From Actinobacteria bacterium ADurb.Bin346 (lineage in GTDB: Bacteria; Actinomycetota; Humimicrobiia; Humimicrobiales; Humimicrobiaceae): DNA of 39,901 bases. The stretch covers positions 1-39,901 of the forward strand of contig MWAX01000161.1 of NCBI GenBank assembly GCA_002068775.1. The letters run 5' to 3'. Every line of letters begins with the position of its first letter. The first letter of the stretch is position 1. Shown in pieces: positions 32,707 to 39,901 of the stretch. The position numbers and the translations under genes were made by a program. The notes beneath the pieces are model-generated. The model was given only the letters and a program-made list of their open reading frames with translations. It was not told the origin of the DNA and made no database searches.

Positions 32707-33869
32707 AGCTCATCCCTTCCAAGGATATTTAAAACATTTATTTTTTCTTCAAAAGGCAAAGGCGACACAGGGTTTGAAAGAAGAAAACTGCCCTTTTGTA
32801 TCCATTCCTTTAATGTATTTGCAATCTCCAGTGCTCTGCCGTAACTGGAAAGCGAGCCCGTCGGAACTTTTTTGTTCTTTATTGTAATAAAGCCGCTTTT
32901 TAACTGGCCATAGCTTATCCTGCCATAGGATGGTTTGTTGCGTCTCTGGACAGAGTAGTCATAGATTTCAGTAAATAATTCATTATCTGAAACTTTAAGA
33001 TATTCTATCATCTCCTCATCAATAACAGGTATTGGTATGCCCACGCCGACATACAGAGTAATGCCATAACCGAAAAATGTTGCAGCCCTTAAATACCGTG
33101 AGGACATTTTTTTCAGGTCTCCAATGAGCGCAAGGGTAGATGCCGGTGAAAGAGGCGTCCCATTTGGATGCCTTTCCCTGTCAGGATTATTTTGCGTTCC
33201 CTGCCACGAAACATAACCCTGGGTGCCGCATAAGAATATTCTTGTTCCAACTCCCACAGTCCTTAGATAGGGGTCATTTAAAAGAGGGCTAAGCTGCCCT
33301 GCGCTTGAATATGTGACATTGCCTATATTCGGCAGCAATTTTCCCATGTAAGTATAAATACTTTTTGAAGATGAATTTGTAGCAGCAGCATAATTCTGAT
33401 AGACATTTCTCGGGTTGAAAAGATATGCCTGGTTGACGTTTTCAATTGTTATATATGTTTCGATTTCCCTGCGGGGATAACAATCTGTTCCATATGACGT
33501 TGCCCGTAACTTTATGGGTTTACTGTCAACAAGGTCCTGTATCACATAAGCGCCTCCATATTGCATATCTTCCAGCTCTGAGAGTTCAGTTGCTCCTATA
33601 TATGCATCAACTGCTGCAATACCCGCATAGGCAGGAACGTCATTGAGCCAGACTTTCTGCATTTTTATCGGAGGGTCAGAATGGCCGAAATTTATAAAAG
33701 CTCCGGATGAGCACATAGGGCCAAAAGTTGCAGTAGTGACGATATCGACTTTTTTTACAGTGTTTTTGATGCCATTTTCCGCTACATAACCTATTATTTC
33801 TTCAGCATTGAGCACCAGGGCTTTACCGCTTTTTATTTTTTCATTGATTTCTTCTACAGTTTTAGCCAT
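32703..33869 (-). CDS. Homocysteine biosynthesis protein (COG1900, L-aspartate semialdehyde sulfurtransferase)
   Basis: The 388-residue protein has the family's IVTTATFGPMCSSGAFINFGHSDPP, with Cys53, and SYGTDCYPRREI, with Cys130; both cysteines are held in the methanogen enzyme (MA1821 type). The rest, RIFLCGTQGYVSWQGTQNNPD and PLSPASTLALIGDLKKMSSRYLRAATFFGYG, is well conserved. The C-terminal CBS domains found in some relatives are absent. Together with the NIL-ferredoxin it forms a route to homocysteine from sulfide. The divergent UPF0280 gene is its functional neighbour. Confidence 0.95.
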   Translation of the reverse strand: MAKTVEEINEKIKSGKALVLNAEEIIGYVAENGIKNTVKKVDIVTTATFGPMCSSGAFINFGHSDPPIKMQKVWLNDVPAYAGIAAVDAYIGATELSELEDMQYGGAYVIQDLVDSKPIKLRATSYGTDCYPRREIETYITIENVNQAYLFNPRNVYQNYAAATNSSSKSIYTYMGKLLPNIGNVTYSSAGQLSPLLNDPYLRTVGVGTRIFLCGTQGYVSWQGTQNNPDRERHPNGTPLSPASTLALIGDLKKMSSRYLRAATFFGYGITLYVGVGIPIPVIDEEMIEYLKVSDNELFTEIYDYSVQRRNKPSYGRISYGQLKSGFITIKNKKVPTGSLSSYGRALEIANTLKEWIQKGSFLLSNPVSPLPFEEKINVLNILGRDEL

Positions 33870-34073
33870 TTGTTTTATAATACTATTCTTTTGTTTTTTT
33901 TCAATAAAGTTTCAAATAAAGATATCTGGTCAATTTCAGGCTGCTGCCCTATAATTTATATTTATTCTTTAAAATGATATTTTCCGGCAGAAAAGACCGG
34001 GATCATTTATATTTATTTGAAAAGATTGTGAATATTTAGATTATGAATACTTACTGATAAGAGGAGAAAAAAC

Positions 34074-34283
34074 ATGTCAATGAATCCAAAAATAAAAAAT
34101 CCGCTCGTGCTTTCAATTGTTTCAACGGTGTTCCTTGTTCCGGTTCTTGTACTGACCCACTACCTTTTCAGGGAATCCTCTGTGAATGCCTGGTGGATCA
34201 TTTTAATAGTGGATGTCGCGATTTATTTTGTTCTTATTTTCCTGGTGTTTTTATATTATGGAAATATCGGAAAAAGAAAATAA
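34074..34283 (+). CDS. Small two-helix membrane protein
   Basis: The 69-residue protein has two hydrophobic helices (about 12-31 and 41-62) joined by FRESSVNAWW and a basic tail. I do not recognise a family. SD GAGGAG lies 8 bases before the ATG. Its end overlaps the UPF0280 start by 26 bases, so it is the first gene of a coupled three-gene unit. Confidence 0.7.
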   Translation: MSMNPKIKNPLVLSIVSTVFLVPVLVLTHYLFRESSVNAWWIILIVDVAIYFVLIFLVFLYYGNIGKRK

Positions 34284-35043
34284 TAAATTCCTGCGGCAAA
34301 CTGATAAAATACCCGGAAAACCATTTTTAAACCGGCAAATATACAGGCAGAACTTACGGCTCAGGCACAGATACTCATGGCAGATTTCTTACAGGTATAC
34401 TGAACTTTTTATAAGCAGCGACTCCAGCCTGGAAGACAGGATTAAAAGCCTGCTTGAAGAAATTTACAGCCAGCTGGACTATTGCATAGAATGCGATCCT
34501 TCTTTTGAAAAGAGCCTTTCACCGGTGCAGATCAAACCGTATTTTCCTGAGCCGATTAAAAACATGTGCAGGCTTTCAGCAATATTCAATGTCGGTCCGA
34601 TGGCTGCAGTGGCCGGTACTGTAAATGACTTTCTTGCATCAGGCCTTGAAAAATATTGTGAAAATGAGCTTTTTATAGAAAATGGAGGCGATCTTTATAT
34701 CAGGTCCGGCAGAAGCGTAAATATCGGAGTTTATGTAAAGAATGGATTTTTTAAGGATTCAATCACGCTGCAGGTAGAGCCAAAAGATATGCCCTGCGGG
34801 ATCTGCGCATCCTCAGGCACATTCGGACATTCACTGAGCTTTGGAAAATGCGATCTTGCAGTTGTGCTCTCAGACACATCCACCGGCTCAGACGCTGCTG
34901 CAACTGCAGTTGCCAACAGCATAAACAGCGCAGATGATGTTAAAAAAAGTTTAAATTACTTTAAAAAACTCAGCCCTGTTAAGGGTCTGCTTATTGTAAA
35001 GGAAGACAGAATAGGAATATGGGGAAAAATAAAGCTGGTTTAA
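34258..35043 (+). CDS. UPF0280 / COG2122 ApbE-like protein
   Basis: Residues RHRYSWQISYRYTELFISSDSSLEDRI, then NVGPMAAVAGTVNDFL, FIENGGDLYIRSGR, GICASSGTFGHSLSFGKCD and DAAATAVANSI are the signatures of UPF0280 (COG2122). The family is remotely ApbE-like. A methanogen member (MA1715) is needed for efficient sulfide assimilation into homocysteine, and COG2122 is often found with COG1900 and NIL-ferredoxins in anaerobes. I use ATG 34258, which gives the family's N terminus. It overlaps both neighbours. Confidence 0.93.
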   Translation: MEISEKENNKFLRQTDKIPGKPFLNRQIYRQNLRLRHRYSWQISYRYTELFISSDSSLEDRIKSLLEEIYSQLDYCIECDPSFEKSLSPVQIKPYFPEPIKNMCRLSAIFNVGPMAAVAGTVNDFLASGLEKYCENELFIENGGDLYIRSGRSVNIGVYVKNGFFKDSITLQVEPKDMPCGICASSGTFGHSLSFGKCDLAVVLSDTSTGSDAAATAVANSINSADDVKKSLNYFKKLSPVKGLLIVKEDRIGIWGKIKLV

Positions 35044-36860
35044 AATCACCCGGGGAACGTTTTGGGACTTTGATCATAAACATAGCTGTTGTATTTCTTA
35101 TTCTGCCGTCATTATTAATCGTCCCGGGATGTTCTAGGCTTTTCCAGCCCATTTTCCAAAGCCTGCAGACAGAAGATTCTGCCCTGGAAGAGACCAATCA
35201 GGAAATTCTTTCTAAAAAGAAAGCTGATTACAGCCTGAAAGTCTATATTGACGGGTCTATTCCATTGCCTGCAGAATACAGAATAAAAGAACAGCTTGTT
35301 GAAAGCAGCAGTATATACAGGCAAACAGACGAAGCCTGCCAGGGTTTCAATGAGATCTTTGAAGAAGATATAGCTGACATATCATTTAAACTGTCTCTTT
35401 ACAGCGCTGATGCAAGCAATGTCAACGCAAAAGATAATTTGTTTGGAGCCTTTTACTACGCTCCTGTTGTTTATTTTTATTCACTTGTGGAAGATATCAC
35501 CTGGGAGCAGCTCTGCAGCCTTTGGGATGGCTCAGTTAATACCATAGCAGACATTGAAGGAAAGGAAATCAGTCCTGTGCTCGTGCTCACCGGTGAAACC
35601 AGAAACTTATTTACAAAACTGCTGGGAGAATGCAAAGCCCGTGATTTGAAAATTGTTGAAAAAAGCAAGCTAAGGCAGACGCTTGAAACCACTGAAAATG
35701 CGATTTCCATTGTTCCATTTGATAAGATAGACAAATCATTTAAAGTTGTTAAAATAAACGGGATTTCCGTTTTGGACAGCAATATAAGCAGCGCAGATTA
35801 TCCTCTTACTGCGGGACTCTCCGTAAAATTTCCGGCACAGCCTTTCAATGAGAGTCTTAAAAAAACGGTTCTGGACAGTTTTAAGGAGCCGGATTTAACA
35901 AACAGGGAGTCCGGTGATATTGTTACAATACTGATGACAGGAGTAACTGCTCTTACAAGGCAGGTCGCTGCAAAGATGGACCAGAATGGAATACTTTATC
36001 CGGCTGAAAAAATTATAGATATTTTACTGGATGCGGACATGACGCATATAAGCAATGAAGTGTCCTTTGTTGAAGATTGTTATGCAGCAAGACCAAATAC
36101 AATGGTTTTTTGCAGCAAGCCCGAGTATATGGAGCTCATCAAATATATTGATGCAGACGTCATCGAGCTTACCGGAAACCATCTTAATGACTATGGTTCA
36201 AAATGGCTGGAGTACACTCTTGACCTTTATGATAAAGAAAACCTGCCTTATTTTGGAGGTGGAAGGAACCTTTCTGATGCGCAGAAACCTGCTGAATTTA
36301 ATATAAAGGGATATAAATTTGCTTTTCTTGGAGCAAATTCTTTTGGTCCCTCATCTGACTGGGCGACTGCTGACAGTGCGGGCGCAGCCCCGATTAATAC
36401 ACTTGATGAAGAATCAAAAGAAAAAGATATGAAAAAATATGAGGAAATAGTCAGCTCCTTGAAAAGTCAGGGTTATATTGTAATATTTACATTCCAGTAT
36501 CAGGAGACTTATAATTATGCCCCTACAGCCCAGCAGGTGAAAGATTTTGAAAGGATGTCTGATGCAGGCGCAGTTATTGTCAGCGGAAGCCAGGCGCATC
36601 AGCCGCAGGGTTTTAAGATAAGGGATAACGGGTTCATTAATTATGGTCTTGGAAATCTTTTTTTTGGGCAAGCTCTGGGAATCGAAGTCAAGCAGGGCCT
36701 GATTGTAAAACATATTTTTTATAAAGGAAATCTTATAAATACAGTCCTGATAACCACGTTAATAGAAGATTTTTCGCAGCCAAGGCCCACAGAAGGCAAG
36801 GAGCGCGCAGATCTTTTAAAAGCTGTTTTTAAGGGGAGCATTGATAAAAATAAAGACTGA
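35019..36860 (+). CDS. Lipoprotein with periplasmic-binding-like and CapA-like domains
   Basis: The 613-residue protein has a lipoprotein signal (about 16-38, VPGC). Residues about 65-290 look like a substrate-binding-protein fold (LFGAFYYAPVVYFYS, DIEGKEISPVLVLTGETRNLFTKLLGE). Residues about 305-560 are CapA-like (poly-gamma-glutamate enzyme), with GNHLNDYGSKWLEYTLDLYD, AHQPQGFKI and NYGLGNLFFG. The first CapA motif, GDVML, is GVTAL here. Function is uncertain; CapA-like proteins act on cell-surface polymers. Start ATG 35019 has AGGA upstream and overlaps the previous stop by 25 bases. Confidence 0.85.
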   Translation: MGKNKAGLKSPGERFGTLIINIAVVFLILPSLLIVPGCSRLFQPIFQSLQTEDSALEETNQEILSKKKADYSLKVYIDGSIPLPAEYRIKEQLVESSSIYRQTDEACQGFNEIFEEDIADISFKLSLYSADASNVNAKDNLFGAFYYAPVVYFYSLVEDITWEQLCSLWDGSVNTIADIEGKEISPVLVLTGETRNLFTKLLGECKARDLKIVEKSKLRQTLETTENAISIVPFDKIDKSFKVVKINGISVLDSNISSADYPLTAGLSVKFPAQPFNESLKKTVLDSFKEPDLTNRESGDIVTILMTGVTALTRQVAAKMDQNGILYPAEKIIDILLDADMTHISNEVSFVEDCYAARPNTMVFCSKPEYMELIKYIDADVIELTGNHLNDYGSKWLEYTLDLYDKENLPYFGGGRNLSDAQKPAEFNIKGYKFAFLGANSFGPSSDWATADSAGAAPINTLDEESKEKDMKKYEEIVSSLKSQGYIVIFTFQYQETYNYAPTAQQVKDFERMSDAGAVIVSGSQAHQPQGFKIRDNGFINYGLGNLFFGQALGIEVKQGLIVKHIFYKGNLINTVLITTLIEDFSQPRPTEGKERADLLKAVFKGSIDKNKD

Positions 36861-36883
36861 TTATAAGCATTGATTATAAGCAT
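36858..36883 (+). repeat. Tandem 13-bp repeat at the CapA-like stop codon
   Basis: TGATTATAAGCAT occurs twice head to tail; the first copy contains the stop TGA. It is the only such repeat in this gap. Confidence 0.6.
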
Positions 36884-37133
36884 TCAGGCAAACTGCTGAA
36901 AAAATCTGATAGTTCTTTCAGTAAATGATGGTGATAACAAAGAAATATACTATGTGTTAAAAAACAGAAAATTGAGAGCAATGGGGATTTTTAACGGGGA
37001 TAATAAAGAGTATAATAAAGAAAACAGCGATGACGTCAGGCATAATCCAGGAAAAAGCGATGAAGGCAGCAACAATGCCGGCAAAAGCGATACTGCCAAA
37101 AACGGCAATAAAAGCAGAGAAGAAGGCAGGGAG

Positions 37134-37814
37134 ATGTCTTTTGTCGGCCATCTGGAAGAACTCAGGAAGAGAATAATCATTGTACTTGCAGTATTTGCTG
37201 TGGCATTTATTCCAGCGTATATTTATCATAATAAAATACTGCAGTTTCTTACAGCACCTCTTGCAAATAAAGAGCTCATATTTCTTGAAATAACGGAGCC
37301 CTTTCTTGTAAATGTGAAGCTTGCATTTTTTGCAGCGGCAGCCGTGGGTATTCCTGTGCTGGTCTATCAGATAGTTGTTTTTATAAAACCCGCACTTTCA
37401 GGCAGAATAAGAAAAAACCTTACAGTGCTGACGATAATATTTTTTGTGCTTTTTGCGGCAGGCATAGCATTCAGCTACAAACTTCTGATACCTGTTGCAG
37501 TAAAATGGCTGGTTGGGCAGGGCTCAAATCTTACACAGGCGCTTTCTGTAAATAAATATATAAGCTTTATAGGGTGGTTTTTGCTTGGCACGGGCATATT
37601 GTTTGAGATGCCGCTTATTTTGCTTTTTTTAATTAAAGCAGATATTATTACTGTCCAGCAATTAAGGAGACAGTGGAGAGTAGTATATATAGTGATACTT
37701 CTCCTTTGTGCAATAGTAACCCCTGACTGGAGCCCGGTTACAATGGGGGTGCTGGCAGTACCTATGATTCTGTTATATGAGGGTGGTCTTTTTATAGCAA
37801 AGTTTTTCAAGTAA
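37134..37814 (+). CDS. tatC: Twin-arginine translocase subunit TatC
   Basis: TatC recognises twin-arginine signals and forms the Tat export site in the membrane. Six helices and the family's MSFVGHLEELRKRI, then FLEITEPFLVNVKLAFFAA, AGIAFSYKLLIPVA and FEMPLILLFLIKADIIT and AIVTPDWSPVTMGVLAVPM are seen. The best start is ATG 37134, where AGAAGG lies 7 bases upstream. An open frame reaches back to a GTG at 36954 and holds a low-complexity stretch with GKSD repeats, possibly a hydrophilic extension or untranslated leader. The predicted length from 37134, 226 residues, is normal. Confidence 0.95.
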   Translation: MSFVGHLEELRKRIIIVLAVFAVAFIPAYIYHNKILQFLTAPLANKELIFLEITEPFLVNVKLAFFAAAAVGIPVLVYQIVVFIKPALSGRIRKNLTVLTIIFFVLFAAGIAFSYKLLIPVAVKWLVGQGSNLTQALSVNKYISFIGWFLLGTGILFEMPLILLFLIKADIITVQQLRRQWRVVYIVILLLCAIVTPDWSPVTMGVLAVPMILLYEGGLFIAKFFK

Positions 37815-37860
37815 AATATAGCAAGATTTTATTTTTTGATTTTTCGTTTACAGGAAAGAG

Positions 37861-38139
37861 GTGAATTTTTCAGAAATGTTTGGTCTTGGATGGCAGGAAC
37901 TATTAATAATTTTAATAATTGCCCTGATAATTTTTGGCCCGAGGAAATTGCCGGAAATCGGCAAATCGCTTGGACAGGCAATAAATGATTTCAGGCAGAG
38001 CACTAAAAAAGCTACTGATGAAGCAAAAAAGGAAATAAAAGATATTGAAAACTCGATAAACAGCAGTATTGCAACTCCAGGCAGCAGCACTTTTGCTTCA
38101 AATGATTCAGAAAACGTTTTAAACAATGACTCCAAATAG
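37861..38139 (+). CDS. tatA: Twin-arginine translocase subunit TatA
   Basis: One N-terminal helix followed by the hinge and amphipathic helix is classic TatA: FGLGWQELLIILIIALIIFGPRKLPEIGKSLGQAINDFR. The helical tail then becomes serine- and asparagine-rich. TatA forms the pore-like ring with TatC. The GTG at 37861 has AGGA 5 bases upstream; ATG 37876 is also possible. It lies 46 bases after tatC. Confidence 0.94.
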   Translation: MNFSEMFGLGWQELLIILIIALIIFGPRKLPEIGKSLGQAINDFRQSTKKATDEAKKEIKDIENSINSSIATPGSSTFASNDSENVLNNDSK

Positions 38140-38151
38140 AAGCCAGATTTT

Positions 38152-39033
38152 ATGGAATTGCCTAATATTGCCATAGTAACAGACAGCGCATCTGATGTAT
38201 CAAAGGAATGTGCAGAAATAGACAACATTGTTATAGTTCCTTTGTATATTCATTATAATGGCCAGGAATTCAGGGATGGGATCGATATACAATCAGGGCG
38301 TATCTATTCGATGCAGAAAGAAAAAAAGGCAATATTCTATTCCTCTTCGCCTTCTCCAAAAGATTTTATCGATGTTTATGAAAAACTGTTGAGAACTTAT
38401 GACACAATAATCTCAATCCATATAAGTTCTAAATTGTCAGCAGTGATAAAATCTGCAAAAATTGCAGCCGATCTTTTAAAAGCGGAAGAAAGAATAATAA
38501 TCTTTGATTCATGTTCCGGGACAATGGGCACTGGCTTTATGGCAATTGCAGCAGCAAGGGCAGTTAAAAAATTTTTCAGTGTCCAGCAGATATTGAATAT
38601 ATTGCTCTTTCTTAAAGAAAATATGAAATTATACGGTACTATTGACACGTTAAGATATCTTAAAAGGAGCGGAAGGGTGCCGGCGATCGCCTGGCTTGCA
38701 ACATCAATATTAAGAATAAAACCATTGCTAAGCATTAAAAATGGTGTTGTTGAAATGATAGGCGCTACTATAACAAGATGGGCATCTCTTTCTGGAATAA
38801 CAAGGAGGGCAATACGTCATTTCAGGAAAGAACGCTGGGTACTGGCTGCAGTTGTTCATTCATTATCTGTTACAGAGGCAAAAAAGGTGATGAAGAGGTT
38901 GCAGATGGCATTAAATTGCGTTTCAACGGCTATTGTTGATTGCACCCCTGTTGTAGGCGCGCATACAGGACCGGGTTTAATTGGCATTATTATAACCAGA
39001 CTCGAAAGTCAGATTGTTGAACTTTTTATTTAA
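38152..39033 (+). CDS. DegV family fatty-acid-binding protein
   Basis: The 293-residue protein has NIAIVTDSASDVSKECAE at the N terminus, TYDTIISIHISSKLS, IIIFDSCSGTMGTGF, GTIDTLRYLKRSGRVP and a C-terminal VVGAHTGPGLIGI. In Gram-positive bacteria DegV/FakB proteins bind fatty acids for the FakA kinase. No fakA gene is in the window. It is 12 bases downstream of tatA. Confidence 0.95.
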   Translation: MELPNIAIVTDSASDVSKECAEIDNIVIVPLYIHYNGQEFRDGIDIQSGRIYSMQKEKKAIFYSSSPSPKDFIDVYEKLLRTYDTIISIHISSKLSAVIKSAKIAADLLKAEERIIIFDSCSGTMGTGFMAIAAARAVKKFFSVQQILNILLFLKENMKLYGTIDTLRYLKRSGRVPAIAWLATSILRIKPLLSIKNGVVEMIGATITRWASLSGITRRAIRHFRKERWVLAAVVHSLSVTEAKKVMKRLQMALNCVSTAIVDCTPVVGAHTGPGLIGIIITRLESQIVELFI

Positions 39034-39078
39034 GCTATTAATTTAAAGCTCTCTGCGCAAAGCAGCCTTTGTTTATCT

Positions 39079-39651
39079 TTATTTATCCTGGCTGGTTTTC
39101 TTTTCGCCAAATACATCAGCAGTAAATATGAAAATCTCAGAGTTTTTATCTTTATAACATCCACTGCGCAAACCAGCTTTACTGCAAGTATGCTCGATAA
39201 ATTCTTCCCGGCTCCAGTTGTATTCGATGGCAACCTGTGGCAGGAGCAAACCCTGGTAAAACCCCTGTTTAATGAATAAACCATGTTTGCCAACCTCTAT
39301 TTTATTAATATCTGTTATTTTCTCAAAAGGGGAAAGCACCGAGACCTCAATATCTATATCAGCAAATTCATCAGGTGAAACAGGCATGAATCTTGGATCA
39401 TGAACAGCAGCTTCAGCAGCCATTTTCCTCACAGTTTCCCATAATGGCATAATACCTATTATATTTCCTATACACCCCCGCAGGCTTCCTTTTTTATGTA
39501 TCGTTACAAATGCGCCGCATTTTTTTAGAAGCGCAGGGTCACTGACATTAAAAACTGGAACTTTTATATTTTTTATTACAGCTTCAATTGTTTTTCTTGC
39601 GATATCCAGCAATGTTTCTTTTTGCTTTTGGTTAAGTTTTAATTCGGGCAT
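39079..39651 (-). CDS. AMMECR1 domain protein (AmmeMemoRadiSam system A)
   Basis: The conserved motif LRGCIG is in KGSLRGCIGNIIGI, and DPRFMPVSPDEFADIDIEVSVLSPFEKI follows. EVGKHGLFIKQGFYQGLLLPQVA and FIEHTCSKAGLRSGCYKD are further family segments. The 190-residue length is typical. Its biochemical function is not settled. The MEMO-family fragment just upstream at the window edge is its usual genomic partner. Confidence 0.93.
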   Translation of the reverse strand: MPELKLNQKQKETLLDIARKTIEAVIKNIKVPVFNVSDPALLKKCGAFVTIHKKGSLRGCIGNIIGIMPLWETVRKMAAEAAVHDPRFMPVSPDEFADIDIEVSVLSPFEKITDINKIEVGKHGLFIKQGFYQGLLLPQVAIEYNWSREEFIEHTCSKAGLRSGCYKDKNSEIFIFTADVFGEKKTSQDK

Positions 39652-39809
39652 ATTGCTGCAACCCCTTTTTTATAATATTTTCATGTTATCAATTAACAGA
39701 GTATTTATAGAAAGACATTTATTTATCTGTAAAAACAAAACACATAATCAAAATATATGTTATATCAGAATATATAAATCAGGATATATCAATCGGCAAT
39801 TTCAAATTA

Positions 39810-39901
39810 TTACTGATTGTAGAAAACTGCAGAAAGATAGCCGACCACTGCACCTCTGTCTCCGCTCGTGTCGCCGGAATTGCCATAACAAAGAATCTTT
39901 G
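39810..39901 (-). CDS. MEMO-family protein (AmmeMemoRadiSam system B), 3' end only
   Basis: Reading the minus strand to the TAA at 39810 gives about 30 residues ending in NSGDTSGDRGAVVGYLSAVF and YNQ. This is the C terminus of MEMO-family proteins (YANSGD...VVGYAA). The gene continues beyond the window. It precedes the AMMECR1 gene, as in AmmeMemoRadiSam clusters, usually with a radical-SAM gene nearby. Confidence 0.85.
   Translation of the reverse strand, partial: KILCYGNSGDTSGDRGAVVGYLSAVFYNQ

Overview
The window looks like a piece of an AT-rich anaerobic bacterium, with one sharp exception at its left end. Signs of anaerobic life are a cobalamin-binding methyl-carrier protein, a small [4Fe-4S] ferredoxin, rubredoxin, the COG1900/NIL-ferredoxin route to homocysteine from sulfide, the nickel-pincer enzyme LarC, and no oxidase. 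Gene order and coding style suggest an uncultured lineage, but I cannot place it in a phylum from sequence reading alone. TTG and GTG starts and short overlaps between genes are common.

Layout. Positions 1-1420 hold the 5' part of a membrane pyrophosphatase gene (hppA) and the 3' part of a DUF2905 gene, both on the minus strand and with a much lower GC content than the rest. At about 1413-1421 this meets a PHP-domain phosphoesterase that lacks its own 5' half, so two genes are broken at one point. After it come DUF4190 and DUF2085 membrane proteins, larC, and a convergent AI-2E-family transporter. Positions 5641-12073 carry a compact operon of complex-I-like subunits (A-like, B, CD, H, I, J-like, K, N). 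The Fe-S ligands of B and I are intact. The known quinone-site residues of D and the proton-path acidic and lysine residues of K and N are replaced, and the NADH module and the L and M pumps are absent. This is the best candidate for an undescribed system. A DUF1287 protein, a decayed family-4 uracil-DNA-glycosylase-like protein and a coiled-coil/3D-domain wall protein follow.

The middle (14952-21294) holds a solo corrinoid protein and the ribDE-BA-H operon, which is preceded by an FMN riboswitch with a terminator. Next are rpe, behind a duplicated promoter, and a flavin-reductase-like protein. Then come a ferredoxin, a PAS-GGDEF-HD-GYP cyclic-di-GMP protein, malic enzyme, an iron alcohol dehydrogenase with a bactofilin, an orphan sugar-binding lipoprotein, a heme-O-synthase-like prenyltransferase and a 3-methyladenine DNA glycosylase.

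The right part (29395-39901) has an unknown small protein, a frameshifted TPR membrane protein with a GNAT acetyltransferase, and rubredoxin. It continues with the homocysteine pair (NIL-ferredoxin and COG1900), facing a three-gene operon of a small membrane protein, UPF0280/COG2122 and a CapA-like lipoprotein. The Tat export genes tatC and tatA, a DegV lipid-binding protein, AMMECR1 and the 3' end of a MEMO-family gene close the window. COG1900, the NIL-ferredoxin and COG2122 together match the three protein families linked to sulfide-based homocysteine synthesis in anaerobes.
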